Notes: generated by a model not told the origin, from the sequence alone. Numbered from the stretch's first letter, positions 27,441 through 36,286 are shown. The stretch is 54,394 nt of DNA from an uncultured Colwellia sp. (GCA_913020705.1 CAJWBY010000011.1:1-54394), one strand, 5' to 3'. Program-made: numbers and translations.

Positions 27441-28769
27441 ATGAAAAAAACAATTTCGGCACTAATCATCGGTTTGATTTGCGCAACTAATACAACGTTA
27501 GCTAACGCTGAAGATTTATTGAGCGTATACAATCAAGCACAAAAAAACGACCCTACGGTATTGAAGTCTAAAGCTTTATATAACGCATCAAAAGAAGGTA
27601 TTGTTCAAGCGAGATCTGTTTTACTGCCTGGTCTTAGTGGTTCTGCTGGCTATTTAAAAAGCAAAGGCGGCGTTGAAGGTAATACAACATCTAAAACCGA
27701 ACAAATGAGTTACGGTTTAACGTTATCCATGGACCTATACAAACATTCTTCTTGGTTAAAATTAGATAACGCTAAAAAATCGGCACATCAAAGTGATGTT
27801 TCTTACCAAGTAGCCAAACAAGACTTAATTGTTCGTGTAACGACTGCTTATTTTGATGTGTTAAGTGCGAAAGACGATTTAGATTTTGCAAAAGCAGAGA
27901 AAGCGGCCATTGAACGTCAATTAGAACAAACAAAACAGCGTTATTCTGTTGGTCTAACAGCGGTTACCGATGTACATGAAGCCCAAGCACAATATGATAA
28001 TGCCGTCACATCAGAAATTCGCGCAGAAAACAGTGTATTTACTGCCGAAGAAGCTTTACGTGTAATTACAAATATTTATCCAAGAAATTTAAATATTTTA
28101 AATACAGAGCGTTTTAGTACGTCTCGTCCAGTGCCTGATAGCGCTAATGAATGGCAACAAACTGCAGAAGCTAAAAATTTAGAATTAATTGCACAGAAAA
28201 TTGCAGTCGATATAGCAAAAGAAAATATCAATGTTGCTACGTCTGGTCACTATCCGACACTCAGCCTAAATGGTAGTTACGGAAAAGCAAATACGGATAA
28301 CTTATTTTCCACACCTCAAACCTCTACGGATTCAGACAGCCAATCTATAGGTATTACTTTAAATGTGCCTATTTATTCAGGTGGGGCAACATCGAGTGCT
28401 GTTCGTCAAGCACAAAGCAATTACGTTGCAGCTAGTCAAGATTTAGAACAGACGCATCGTAATGTTGTTCGTAATACACGAAACGCTTATAACACGGTTA
28501 TTGCTGCAGTTTCGGCAATAAAAGCATTAGGGCAATCAGTTGTCAGTGCCGAGAGTGCCTTAAAAGCAACCGAAGCAGGTTTTGAAGTGGGTACTCGTAC
28601 TATCGTCGATGTTTTAGATAGCACGCGTAATTTATATAATGCAAAACGTAATTTGTCTTCAACTCGTTATAATTATGTTCAGAACATTTTGTCATTAAAA
28701 CGTGCTGCAGGTACCATTAGTGAGCAAGACTTGATCAATATCAACCAAGGACTAAGTGAAGCTAACTAA
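27441..28769 (+). CDS. tolC: Outer-membrane efflux channel TolC
   Basis: TolC forms the trimeric outer-membrane exit duct for RND, ABC and MFS pumps and type I secretion. The 442-aa precursor has a signal peptide (MKKTISALIIGLICATNTTLANA) and two internal OEP repeats: the first around DLLSVYNQAQKNDPTVLKSK, the second starting near NLELIAQKIAVDIAKENINV. Typical TolC phrases are QRYSVGLTAVTDVHEAQAQY, LNVPIYSGGATSSAVRQAQ, and GTRTIVDVLDSTRNLYNAKR. It lacks the longer E. coli C-terminal tail (493 aa). Gene context is identical to E. coli. Confidence 0.95.
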   Translation: MKKTISALIIGLICATNTTLANAEDLLSVYNQAQKNDPTVLKSKALYNASKEGIVQARSVLLPGLSGSAGYLKSKGGVEGNTTSKTEQMSYGLTLSMDLYKHSSWLKLDNAKKSAHQSDVSYQVAKQDLIVRVTTAYFDVLSAKDDLDFAKAEKAAIERQLEQTKQRYSVGLTAVTDVHEAQAQYDNAVTSEIRAENSVFTAEEALRVITNIYPRNLNILNTERFSTSRPVPDSANEWQQTAEAKNLELIAQKIAVDIAKENINVATSGHYPTLSLNGSYGKANTDNLFSTPQTSTDSDSQSIGITLNVPIYSGGATSSAVRQAQSNYVAASQDLEQTHRNVVRNTRNAYNTVIAAVSAIKALGQSVVSAESALKATEAGFEVGTRTIVDVLDSTRNLYNAKRNLSSTRYNYVQNILSLKRAAGTISEQDLININQGLSEAN

Positions 28770-28836
28770 ATAAGTCATTTTGCTTTTGGTTATATTCCAA
28801 GTGTAATCTTGAAAATTTCATATTAGCCTAAACATA

Positions 28837-28864
28837 AAAAAGCCCTGATATATCAGGGCTTTTT
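28837..28864. terminator. Bidirectional terminator, tolC / HDOD gene
   Basis: The perfect palindrome AGCCCTGATATATCAGGGCT (28841-28860) is flanked by five A and four T residues, so it works for tolC and for the converging HDOD gene. Confidence 0.92.
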
Positions 28865-28887
28865 ATTATTTAATAATTTGAGTTGGA

Positions 28888-29730
28888 TTAGGTAAACATC
28901 GCTTTCACATCAGTAACCATATTTTTAAATTCATCGGTATCCATAAAGTTTACATCAGGTAAAATACCTTTATTGACATAACTTTTTAATAGCACTTCAC
29001 GGGTAGATGCATTTTTGAAGATACCATGATAAATAGCACCTGCACGAATAAAGTCTAAATAATGCGTCTCTGGTGGCAGTACTGTTAAGTCACTCCAACT
29101 CGTAACCAATGTAGTGAACTCCTCAGAGAAGCCCCAAGCTTCAGATACTTCTCCACCAATACTCCCAGCTAATTTGATAATAGCTTGCTGCAAAAATGTT
29201 GGATTGGCAAATACATCAGGATGACTTTCAGCTTCAGTCAAAATTGGTAGTACGCCGATATTGTGAATCAAAGCAGCTAACGTTAATGTATCTAACGTTA
29301 ATGATGAGTGTTTATGCACTTTCATATAAAAAGTCATTAAACAGATGGCAACAGAAGCTACGTCAACTGTTTTGCTCCAAGACTTTTTCATATACATTGA
29401 AACAATTTCATTGTTAGAAACAAACACTTGCTCTAGAGCCATCGCAGTAGCAATACTTTTAATTTGACGCAGTCCAATACGTGTAACGGCCTGATTAACT
29501 GATTCTACTTTTACAGCACGGCCTAAAATAGCACTATTAGCAACTTTCAACATCCCAACAGATAATGCGGGATCTTGTCCAATAATGTCACTCATTTGAT
29601 TCAAATTAATTTCAGGATCATCTGCAGCTTTACGCACTTTCAGCGCAATTTCAGGTAAAGTTGGTAGCACTAGCGCATCTTGCTTAATTTTTTCGACTAA
29701 AATTGTATAAAGGGCGTTTTCCGTTCCCAT
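28888..29730 (-). CDS. HDOD-domain protein
   Basis: The 280-aa protein is almost entirely an HDOD domain: LPTLPEIALKVRKAADDPEI, QDPALSVGMLKVANSA, VNQAVTRIGLRQIKSIATAM and, in place of the catalytic HD, TLAALIHNIGVLPIL. HDOD proteins act in signalling (chemotaxis, c-di-GMP or stress circuits) without known catalytic activity. No REC, EAL or GGDEF domain is attached. AGGTGGGAT before the ATG is a strong ribosome site. It is monocistronic; the specific pathway is not evident. Confidence 0.88.
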   Translation of the reverse strand: MGTENALYTILVEKIKQDALVLPTLPEIALKVRKAADDPEINLNQMSDIIGQDPALSVGMLKVANSAILGRAVKVESVNQAVTRIGLRQIKSIATAMALEQVFVSNNEIVSMYMKKSWSKTVDVASVAICLMTFYMKVHKHSSLTLDTLTLAALIHNIGVLPILTEAESHPDVFANPTFLQQAIIKLAGSIGGEVSEAWGFSEEFTTLVTSWSDLTVLPPETHYLDFIRAGAIYHGIFKNASTREVLLKSYVNKGILPDVNFMDTDEFKNMVTDVKAMFT

Positions 29731-29944
29731 AATCCCACCTTAATTATTATCATGATTTATTATTTATATACTTCAAAATAGCACACTTTTTTGTCTCTAA
29801 TAATATTTTAGCTCAATTAACATTAATATTTTCAATATGGTGTATTTATTAAACAAATTACTGCTTATTTACAATTATAGCCTATGAATGAATTTACGTT
29901 TATTGTCATTTATTCTTCAAGCCTATACCGTTCACCATGAACAT

Positions 29945-29972
29945 AAAAAAGGAACCATTCGGTTCCTTTTTT
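29945..29972. terminator. Terminator of the thyA unit
   Basis: AAAAAAGGAACC and GGTTCCTTTTTT pair over an ATTC loop. It ends the minus-strand rppH-ptsP-thyA run. The distal side carries GTTCACCATGAACATAAAAA (29930-29949). Confidence 0.92.
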
Positions 29973-29988
29973 AATCTGATAAATTTTA

Positions 29989-30822
29989 CTAGACTGAAAT
30001 TGGTGCTTTTATATGTGCGTGAGATTGATAATCCACCAGCTCAAAATCTTCAAAAGTAAAATCAAAAATACTGTCTACATCAGGATTAATTTTCATCGTA
30101 GGAAGCGCTAACGGAGAACGAGATAGTTGTTCGTTAACTTGTTCCATGTGATTTAAGTACAAATGAGCATCACCAAAGGTGTGAACAAAATCCCCTAATT
30201 CTAAATCACATACTTGTGCAATCATCATAGTAAACAAAGCATAGCTGGCAATATTAAAAGGGACACCTAAAAATATATCTGCGCTTCGCTGATAAAGCTG
30301 ACATGAAAGTTTGCCATTTAATACATAAAATTGAAAAAGTGTATGGCATGGTGGTAAGGCTTGTTTACCTTGTTCTGCATTCTCTGAAGGGCTTATAGAC
30401 GTATCAGGTAACAAGGAAGGATTCCAAGCCGTAATAATATGACGACGAGAATCAGGGTTCGTTTTCAAATCATGAATAAGTTGTGCAAGTTGGTCAATTG
30501 TTTCGCCATTCGTTGATGGCCAATTACGCCATTGAACGCCATAGACAGGACCAAGTTCACCGTCTTCAGTTGCCCAAGCATCCCAAATTTTAACGCCATT
30601 TTCGCTTAAATAAGCAATATTTGATTCACCTTTGATGAACCATAACAACTCATGAATAATTGATTTTAAATGGCATTTTTTAGTAGTTACCAGCGGAAAG
30701 CCTTTAGCTAAATCAAAACGCATTTGATAACCAAAAACACTTTTAGTACCTGTGCCTGTACGGTCTGATTTCTCAACACCGTTATCACGAACATGTTGCA
30801 TTAAATCTAAATATGCTTTCAC
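29989..30822 (-). CDS. thyA: Thymidylate synthase
   Basis: ThyA methylates dUMP to dTMP using methylene-tetrahydrofolate. GTG 30822 (preceded by AGGA at 7 nt) gives [11 protein letters not shown], which aligns with the E. coli start; the longer frame from 30846 is unsupported. Key motifs: [33 protein letters not shown], catalytic Cys in [13 protein letters not shown], and [18 protein letters not shown]. The 277-aa length exceeds E. coli (264) because of an insert near [13 protein letters not shown] before the active-site Cys. E. coli has lgt immediately upstream; here a TauE/SafE gene is there instead. Confidence 0.96.
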   Translation of the reverse strand: MKAYLDLMQHVRDNGVEKSDRTGTGTKSVFGYQMRFDLAKGFPLVTTKKCHLKSIIHELLWFIKGESNIAYLSENGVKIWDAWATEDGELGPVYGVQWRNWPSTNGETIDQLAQLIHDLKTNPDSRRHIITAWNPSLLPDTSISPSENAEQGKQALPPCHTLFQFYVLNGKLSCQLYQRSADIFLGVPFNIASYALFTMMIAQVCDLELGDFVHTFGDAHLYLNHMEQVNEQLSRSPLALPTMKINPDVDSIFDFTFEDFELVDYQSHAHIKAPISV

Positions 30823-30883
30823 TTTGTTTCCTTCTCTAAAAAACATTCAATTTTAAACAGATAATATTTTATACGTTATTCTC

Positions 30884-31705
30884 TTAGCTTAGTATCATTT
30901 TTACAGCCACTAACATCAAAAAAACCGCAAATGCTTTTTTAATCGTTCGCACAGGTAATTTTGTCGCAGCTTTAACACCAACAGGGGCAAAAAAAGATGA
31001 CGTTATAATGATACCTAACAACGCAGGTAGGTATACATAACCTAAGCTGTACTCGGGCAAGTTTACTTTTCCAAAACCAGCAATTATGTAACCGGCAACA
31101 CCAAAAATGGCAACGACCATACCGCTTACAGTAGCAACTCCAATGGAATGACGTAAAGGCACTTTATAATAACTGAGTATAGGAATAAGAATGGCCCCTC
31201 CTGCAATTCCCATAAGGCTTGCTAAAATACCCGTAAAAAAACCGATACTTTTAACAATGATATTTGAAGGGAGTTTTTCATCCTCATTGTTTACAATCAT
31301 TTTATTTTTCTTCGCATTATGTATTGCAATAAACATATAAGATGAAAGTAAAAAAACAGCAACGGCAAAAGTATTTTTCAGTGCTTCAATAGAAAGCACA
31401 TCCGCAATGAAGGCGCCGAGTAATGAGCCTAATGCGATAGCAATCATTAATTTTTTTGCAAGTGGCCAGGGTATGTTTTTATTACGGTGATGCGCCAAAG
31501 AGGCTGAAAATGAAGTAACAACAATCGTTGCTAACGACGTACCAAGTGCCATGGGCATAACCAAGTTCGCTTCAACACCCAACTGTGGTAATAAATATAC
31601 CAGAGCAGGAACAATGATTAGCCCACCGCCAATACCTAATAACCCCGCAAAAAAGCCAACAACAGAGCCAAGTAAGACACAAATTAGAAATACACTTAAT
31701 AACAT
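30884..31705 (-). CDS. TauE/SafE (TSUP) family permease
   Basis: The 273-aa membrane protein has the TSUP pattern in both halves: GFFAGLLGIGGGLIIVPALV at the N-terminus and GFFTGILASLMGIAGGAILI in the middle, with about eight hydrophobic helices. The family exports sulfite, sulfoacetate or related anions; the substrate here is unknown. It sits between ptsP and thyA, a position TSUP genes also take in related genera. It is in the same direction as ptsP with a 36-nt gap and is probably cotranscribed. Confidence 0.9.
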   Translation of the reverse strand: MLLSVFLICVLLGSVVGFFAGLLGIGGGLIIVPALVYLLPQLGVEANLVMPMALGTSLATIVVTSFSASLAHHRNKNIPWPLAKKLMIAIALGSLLGAFIADVLSIEALKNTFAVAVFLLSSYMFIAIHNAKKNKMIVNNEDEKLPSNIIVKSIGFFTGILASLMGIAGGAILIPILSYYKVPLRHSIGVATVSGMVVAIFGVAGYIIAGFGKVNLPEYSLGYVYLPALLGIIITSSFFAPVGVKAATKLPVRTIKKAFAVFLMLVAVKMILS

Positions 31706-31741
31706 ATTTACTGCTTTTTCAGTTAAAATAAAGGGAGATAA

Positions 31742-34018
31742 CTACATTCCTGCACGTACAAAGCCACCTAAACCAAATTGTTCAAGTTGTTCATTTAAAA
31801 AACTATGTACTTGTTTAGAGGTAGAGAGTGTGAGCACATCCTCCAACATCCTTTTTATTTGATGAAAATCAACATGGCGGATCACCCATTTAATTTTTGC
31901 GATATTATGCGGGTTCATACTCAGTTTGTCATAACCCATCGCTAATAATAATAAAGCACCTGCTGGTTCACTTGCTAATTCACCACATAGACTCAACGGA
32001 ACGGATGAACGAATTGATTGTTCAGCAATATGATTGAGTGCTCTTAAAACGGCGGGGTGATATGAATCATATAATCCTGAAACCCGCGCATTATTTCGAT
32101 CAACGGCTAATAAATACTGTGTTAAATCATTACTGCCCACTGAAAAGAAATCAACTTTTATTGCCAACTCTGGCAGTTGATAAATAATGCCAGGAACTTC
32201 AATCATGATACCGACTTTAGGCCGTGGAAGTTTATCATCATTGGTAAAATCAAGTTCTGTCGATAATTCATAATAAGCTTGATTTATTAGGCGAGTAGCC
32301 TCTTCTACTTCTAAAATACTAGAAATCATGGGCAACATAATTTGTAAATTGTCCTGCCCGACATTTGCTCGTAACATTGCTCGTACTTGCAATAAAAATA
32401 TTTCAGGATGATCAAGCGTTATACGTATACCTCGCCAACCAAGAAAAGGGTTATCTTCATTGATTGGAAAATATGGTAACGATTTATCGCCTCCAACATC
32501 CAACGTTCTCATCGTTACCGATTGGTTGGGAAAAGCGCTTAATACTTGTTTATAAAGTTGTGTCTGTTCTGATTCAGAAGGAAAACAACTTCTGTTCATA
32601 AAAGGGATTTCAGTTCGATATAAACCGATCCCCATCGCTCCAGAGTTTTCTGAGTGCTCAAAACCAGAAGAAAGTCCTGCATTCAGTTGGAGTTCAATTG
32701 CGTGACCATCTTTTGTTATTGCAGGGAGTTTCTGAACTGTTTTCACTTTATCCGCTAGGAGAAGTTCTTCTTTGATTAAGTGATGATACTCTTGTCGTAA
32801 CGCTTCATTTGGCTGAACAAAAAGCTCGCCACTGTAACCGTCAACAATGCATTCTTTTTGGTGTAATTGACTAAGCGGAATTTTTTCAATACCCATTATA
32901 GCCGGGACACCCAATGCTCGCGCTAAAATAGCCGCATGAGAATTATTAGAGCCATGAAGTGAAACGACACCTTTTAACCCTTGATGCTGGTATTGCGCTA
33001 GCATAGAAGCCGTAACTTCTTCAGCAACAAGAACAAACTCCTTAGGTAACTCTTGTTCATTGATGTTTAATTGCTTTAAGTTAAGTAATAAACGATCGCC
33101 AAGATCTCTTATATCACTTGCTCTTTCACGTAAATAATTGTCTTCAAGTGCTTCAAATTGAGTGACATAACCATCTACTATTAGCTTTAATGCACTTTCA
33201 GCTGTCCAACCTGATTTGATTTTTTCTGATACTTCTTTACTGATATTAGCATTATCTAATAGTTGCTTATACATATCGAAAATATCTAGAAAGTTATCTG
33301 CGATAATACCTTGAAGTTTTTTTGCCATAAAATCGAAGTCAACTAACGTTTTAGCCACTGCTTCATTAAAAAGTTGGAGCTCTAGCTTAGGAGCTTTAGT
33401 TCGCTTTAAAGAAATAGTCGTTAAACTTACGGCAGGATAAACAACAAACATTTCTCCAACTGTTACGCCTGAGGAACCAGCAACACCGTGTAAGGCTTTT
33501 TTTAAATGACTGTTAGCATCTTGTTCAGTTATTAATAAACTCGCTTCTGCATTTGCCAAAGATGCAGCGAGCTGAGCAGATAATGTTACTAAAAAAGCTT
33601 CTTCATTTTCATTAAAGTATCGTGCTTGCTTTTGCTGAATTGAAAGTATACCAAGCACTTTACGACGATGAATAATTGGGGTGCCTAAAAAAGCATTTAA
33701 TTCATCTTCTTCTACTTCGGGGGCATGAATAAATTGAGGGTGATTCTGTGCATTCGCAATATTGAGTGGTTCTTCGCGTTGACCAACTAAGCCAACCAAC
33801 CCTTCTGTAAAGCCAATAGTTGTTTGGCCTAATGAGCTTTCGGCTAACCCATCAGAAGCGACGAGTAAGAAATGCTGTTTAATATGATCTGCTAGATAGA
33901 TTGAACAACAATCTGTCTTTAGCGTTTCTTTTATTTGTTCCACCATACGATGTAAAGCACTGTTTAGTTCAGCGTTTTGGCTAAACTCAAGAACAATTCT
34001 ACGTAAGGTTGTTAACAT
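31742..34018 (-). CDS. ptsP: Nitrogen-PTS phosphotransferase EI-Ntr
   Basis: PtsP starts the nitrogen-related PTS phosphorelay (PtsP to NPr to EIIA-Ntr), which regulates rather than transports. ATG 34018 (MLTTLRRIV) has AGGGA five bases upstream; the frame runs on to 34063 without support. The 758-aa protein has an N-terminal GAF domain (about 15-160; LKTDCCSIYLAD, FLGTPIIHRRKVLGIL), a PEP-utilising N-domain, the phospho-His domain (LKGVVSLHGSNNSHAAILAR) and a TIM barrel with GIGLYRTEIPFM, VGSNDLTQYLLAVDR and SLCGELA. rppH-ptsP pairing is the E. coli order. Confidence 0.95.
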   Translation of the reverse strand: MLTTLRRIVLEFSQNAELNSALHRMVEQIKETLKTDCCSIYLADHIKQHFLLVASDGLAESSLGQTTIGFTEGLVGLVGQREEPLNIANAQNHPQFIHAPEVEEDELNAFLGTPIIHRRKVLGILSIQQKQARYFNENEEAFLVTLSAQLAASLANAEASLLITEQDANSHLKKALHGVAGSSGVTVGEMFVVYPAVSLTTISLKRTKAPKLELQLFNEAVAKTLVDFDFMAKKLQGIIADNFLDIFDMYKQLLDNANISKEVSEKIKSGWTAESALKLIVDGYVTQFEALEDNYLRERASDIRDLGDRLLLNLKQLNINEQELPKEFVLVAEEVTASMLAQYQHQGLKGVVSLHGSNNSHAAILARALGVPAIMGIEKIPLSQLHQKECIVDGYSGELFVQPNEALRQEYHHLIKEELLLADKVKTVQKLPAITKDGHAIELQLNAGLSSGFEHSENSGAMGIGLYRTEIPFMNRSCFPSESEQTQLYKQVLSAFPNQSVTMRTLDVGGDKSLPYFPINEDNPFLGWRGIRITLDHPEIFLLQVRAMLRANVGQDNLQIMLPMISSILEVEEATRLINQAYYELSTELDFTNDDKLPRPKVGIMIEVPGIIYQLPELAIKVDFFSVGSNDLTQYLLAVDRNNARVSGLYDSYHPAVLRALNHIAEQSIRSSVPLSLCGELASEPAGALLLLAMGYDKLSMNPHNIAKIKWVIRHVDFHQIKRMLEDVLTLSTSKQVHSFLNEQLEQFGLGGFVRAGM

Positions 34019-34103
34019 GTTGTCCCTCAAATAAAAATAGCTTGCAAGCAAGCTATCGTACATTTATGTTTTAAATCTTAAAGCAACTGCTACATAATAA
34101 TAA

Positions 34104-34607
34104 TCAATTACGGCGTTTACGATTATGATGACGATAAGAAGGCATTGAAGCCTGAGCAAATTCTTTCATAACTTTACGGTAAACTTCACGCTTAAAAGAG
34201 ACAACTTGTCTGACTGGATACCAGTAACTTACCCAACGCCAATCATCAAATTCAGGATGGTCAGAGTGAAGTAAATCAACTGCAGATTCTTCTGCAGTTA
34301 ACTTGAGTAAAAACCATTTCTGTTTTTGCCCAATACAAACAGGTTTACTTTCATGTCTAATTAAACGTTTTGGTAATTTATATCTTAACCAGTGTTTAGT
34401 TGAAGCAACAATTTTGACATGTTCCGGTTTCAATCCCACTTCTTCGTGTAATTCTCGGTACATGGTTTCTTCTGCTGTTTCCCCTTCATCAACACCACCT
34501 TGTGGATACTGCCACGAGTGTTGACCATAACGCCTAGCCCAAAATACTTGTCCTCTATCATTGATTATGACTATGCCGACATTAGCTCGATAGCCTTCGG
34601 CATCTAT
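34104..34607 (-). CDS. rppH: RNA pyrophosphohydrolase RppH
   Basis: RppH converts 5'-triphosphate mRNA ends to monophosphate, triggering RNase E decay. The Nudix box is in [20 protein letters not shown] (then VGL), and family-specific stretches are [14 protein letters not shown] and [20 protein letters not shown]. The TTG at 34607 ([12 protein letters not shown]) aligns exactly with the E. coli start MIDDDGYR and gives 167 aa; the ATG at 34655 would add 16 residues and has no ribosome site. It lies 85 nt upstream of ptsP and is divergent from mutH. Confidence 0.93.
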   Translation of the reverse strand: MDAEGYRANVGIVIINDRGQVFWARRYGQHSWQYPQGGVDEGETAEETMYRELHEEVGLKPEHVKIVASTKHWLRYKLPKRLIRHESKPVCIGQKQKWFLLKLTAEESAVDLLHSDHPEFDDWRWVSYWYPVRQVVSFKREVYRKVMKEFAQASMPSYRHHNRKRRN

Positions 34608-34767
34608 CAAAGGAATTCCCAATAACTTTCTTAAAATATTAACTGATTCTTCCATAATCTGGGCTTGCGAGCAATTAATTAATTTTTTATTTTCTCTTGA
34701 CCGTAGCCTGAAATGTTCTGAATCTTTATACTCAACAAAGAAAAGTCCCTATTAAAGAGCTTTACTC

Positions 34768-35442
34768 ATTAAAATTAATATACCCACAACCGAAAATGCA
34801 TTATTACAAAGAGCCCAAGCACTTGCCGGATTAACTTTAGCAGAGATTGCTGAGCAAGCCGGTGTTGTTGTACCTAAAGATTTGACACGTGAGAAAGGTT
34901 GGATAGGCCTATTACTTGAACAAGTATTAGGGGCAAGTGCAGGTTCAAAACCCGAACCAGATTTTCCTCACTTAGGTATTGAATTGAAGTCATTACCCAT
35001 TAATACACAAGGCAAACCATTAGAAACGACATTTGTCTGTGTCGCACCGTTAACAGGGCTAGTTGGTGCAAGTTGGGAAACGAGCCATATTCGAAATAAA
35101 ATGGCCCGCGTTTTATGGGTACCTGTTATTTCGGAGCGCCATATCCCTATTGGTGAGCGCATGGTAGGCACACCATTTATTTGGTCACCTTCACCTGAAG
35201 AGGAACATCTACTCTCACTTGATTGGCAAGAGCTTACTGACATGATAGTTTTAGGGGAAGTAGAGAATATTTCAGGTAAACACGGCCAAGTGTTACAACT
35301 TCGCCCTAAAGCAGCAAACAGCCAAGCCAAAACTAAAGCATTTAATAAGCACGGCCAACCTTTTCAAACGCTTCCTCGCGGTTTCTATTTGAAAACCTCT
35401 TTTACCCAAACATTGTTAAGTAATCATTTACGTATTGATTAG
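34768..35442 (+). CDS. mutH: DNA mismatch repair endonuclease MutH (apparent ATT start)
   Basis: MutH nicks the unmethylated strand at hemimethylated GATC sites when activated by MutS-MutL. Conserved regions: [40 protein letters not shown] (the last with part of the DxnExK site: [13 protein letters not shown]), [30 protein letters not shown] and [12 protein letters not shown]. No in-frame ATG, GTG or TTG exists between the upstream stop (34753) and a TTG at 34882, which would delete about 38 conserved residues. ATT 34768, 8 nt after AAAGAG, is the best start and gives 224 aa, close to E. coli (229). Divergent from rppH, as in E. coli relatives. Confidence 0.88.
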   Translation: MKINIPTTENALLQRAQALAGLTLAEIAEQAGVVVPKDLTREKGWIGLLLEQVLGASAGSKPEPDFPHLGIELKSLPINTQGKPLETTFVCVAPLTGLVGASWETSHIRNKMARVLWVPVISERHIPIGERMVGTPFIWSPSPEEEHLLSLDWQELTDMIVLGEVENISGKHGQVLQLRPKAANSQAKTKAFNKHGQPFQTLPRGFYLKTSFTQTLLSNHLRID

Positions 35443-35474
35443 CATTTATCGTTTTTAGGATAATTTTAAAACAC

Positions 35475-35567
35475 TTATTTTAGGCGAAAAAAAAACAACT
35501 CGAAAGTTGGTTTATTTCAGCTTTTCAGCAAATGTGGTGGGCGCGGCAGGAGTCGAACCTGCGACCG
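35475..35567. repeat. 93-bp direct repeat, copy A (tRNA 3' part plus terminator)
   Basis: It matches 35643-35735 almost base for base (the difference seen is in the A-run/first stem base). It contains a tRNA terminator (AACT-CGAA-AGTT core with A-run) and the CCA end and T-arm of tRNA-Arg. The offset is 168 bp. Confidence 0.9.
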
Positions 35568-35622
35568 GAAGGGATTCGTTTCGTAGCCACTTTTTCTAAA
35601 CTCAGTCTATCCAGCAGCCTTT
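35535..35622 (-). pseudogene. Degenerate second tRNA-Arg copy
   Basis: The 3' half (CCA, acceptor 3' strand, T-arm) is identical to the intact tRNA-Arg. The 5' half is broken: only GGCTACGAA of the anticodon arm and GCTGGATAGA of the D-arm are recognisable, and the 5' acceptor GGGCGCG is absent. It cannot fold as a tRNA. Confidence 0.8.
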
Positions 35623-35642
35623 TACTCAAAACTTCATCCACT

Positions 35643-35735
35643 TTATTTTAGGCGAAAAAAAACCAACTCGAAAGTTGGTTTATTTCAGCTTTTCAGCAAA
35701 TGTGGTGGGCGCGGCAGGAGTCGAACCTGCGACCG
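35643..35735. repeat. 93-bp direct repeat, copy B
   Basis: This copy carries the terminator CCAACT-CGAA-AGTTGG, whose minus-strand side continues in eight T, and runs into the 3' half of the intact tRNA-Arg. Confidence 0.9.
35660..35677 (-). terminator. Terminator of the csrA-downstream tRNA transcript
   Basis: CCAACT and AGTTGG pair over CGAA; the minus strand continues with eight T. It lies about 25 nt past the tRNA-Arg CCA end. Confidence 0.85.
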
Positions 35736-35779
35736 CCTGGTTCGTAGCCAGGTACTCTATCCAGCTGAGCTACGCGCCC
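35703..35779 (-). tRNA. tRNA-Arg (anticodon ACG)
   Basis: The 77-nt cloverleaf has acceptor GGGCGCG/CGCGCCC, D-arm with AGCTCAGCTGGATAGAGTA, anticodon stem CTGG/CCAG with loop holding ACG (35743-35745 complement), T-arm CAGG-TTCGACT-CCTG and encoded CCA. ACG is the A34 anticodon that TadA edits to inosine. It follows tRNA-Ser(GCT), as in the E. coli serV-argV cluster downstream of csrA. Confidence 0.97.
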
Positions 35780-35869
35780 TCACATGAACTATGTTTTATA
35801 TCTTAGTCTAAAGATAGCAAATTGCTTTGCGTTTATTACTTTTAAAAAAGTTACCTTCAATAAAAGTAA

Positions 35870-35961
35870 TGGCGGAGAGCGAGAGATTCGAACTCTCGAA
35901 CGGATTTAAAGCCGTTACTCCCTTAGCAGGGGAGCTCCTTCGGCCACTCGGACAGCTCTCC
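35870..35961 (-). tRNA. tRNA-Ser (anticodon GCT)
   Basis: The 92-nt class II tRNA has acceptor GGAGAGC/GCTCTCC, anticodon stem CTCCC/GGGAG with loop CTGCTAA (anticodon GCT), a long variable arm (AACGG...CCGTT), T-arm GAGAG-TTCGAAT-CTCTC, discriminator G and encoded CCA. It reads AGC/AGU serine codons. Position between csrA and tRNA-Arg matches E. coli. Confidence 0.97.
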
Positions 35962-36020
35962 AGATTTACTTCCTTACTTTTGATATTCAATGCGTATTTA
36001 ACATACACTTTAAATAAGAA

Positions 36021-36090
36021 ACTTCAATCTAGTTGCAAACTAGATACTCCCATAACAGGTCAGTGTCTTCGACCATCCGGTCACATCTCC
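36021..36090 (-). pseudogene. Truncated tRNA-Ser relic
   Basis: Read on the minus strand it begins GGAGATGTGACCGGATGGTC, continues GAAGACACTGACC as D-arm and anticodon 5' strand, and has a class-II variable arm ATCTAGTT...AACTAGAT. The anticodon stem is broken and the T-arm and 3' acceptor are missing. It lies 60 nt upstream of the intact tRNA-Ser. Confidence 0.7.
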
Positions 36091-36256
36091 AGTGGGTGCG
36101 AATACTAATGGATCGAGAAAATAAGTCAAACATTTTTTTCAATTTTTCTGCACTTTTAAGTCTGTTTGTTGAGATTTTCACCAAGAAGGCTATTTTTCAT
36201 GCTTCAAAAGGAATTATTCAATAAATTGACGATATAAAAACTATATTTTAAGTATT
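36091..36256. other. Non-coding gap between the tRNA relic and csrA terminator
   Basis: Short open frames here overlap the tRNA relic or lack ribosome sites. No gene is supported. Confidence 0.5.
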
Positions 36257-36286
36257 AAAAAAGTCGGCATATGCCGACTTTATTTT
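36257..36286. terminator. Terminator of csrA
   Basis: The perfect palindrome AAGTCGGCATATGCCGACTT (36261-36280) is flanked by an A-run on the left and TATTTT on the right, giving a U-rich tail on the minus strand, 20 nt past the csrA stop. Confidence 0.9.

Noticed and set aside
34882..35442. MutH starting at TTG 34882
   Set aside because: This would remove about 38 residues that are open upstream and clearly similar to the MutH N-terminal arm.
35808..36224. Three overlapping short open frames on both strands around the tRNAs
   Set aside because: They run through tRNA-Ser and the tRNA relic, have no ribosome sites, and are explained by the tRNA sequence.
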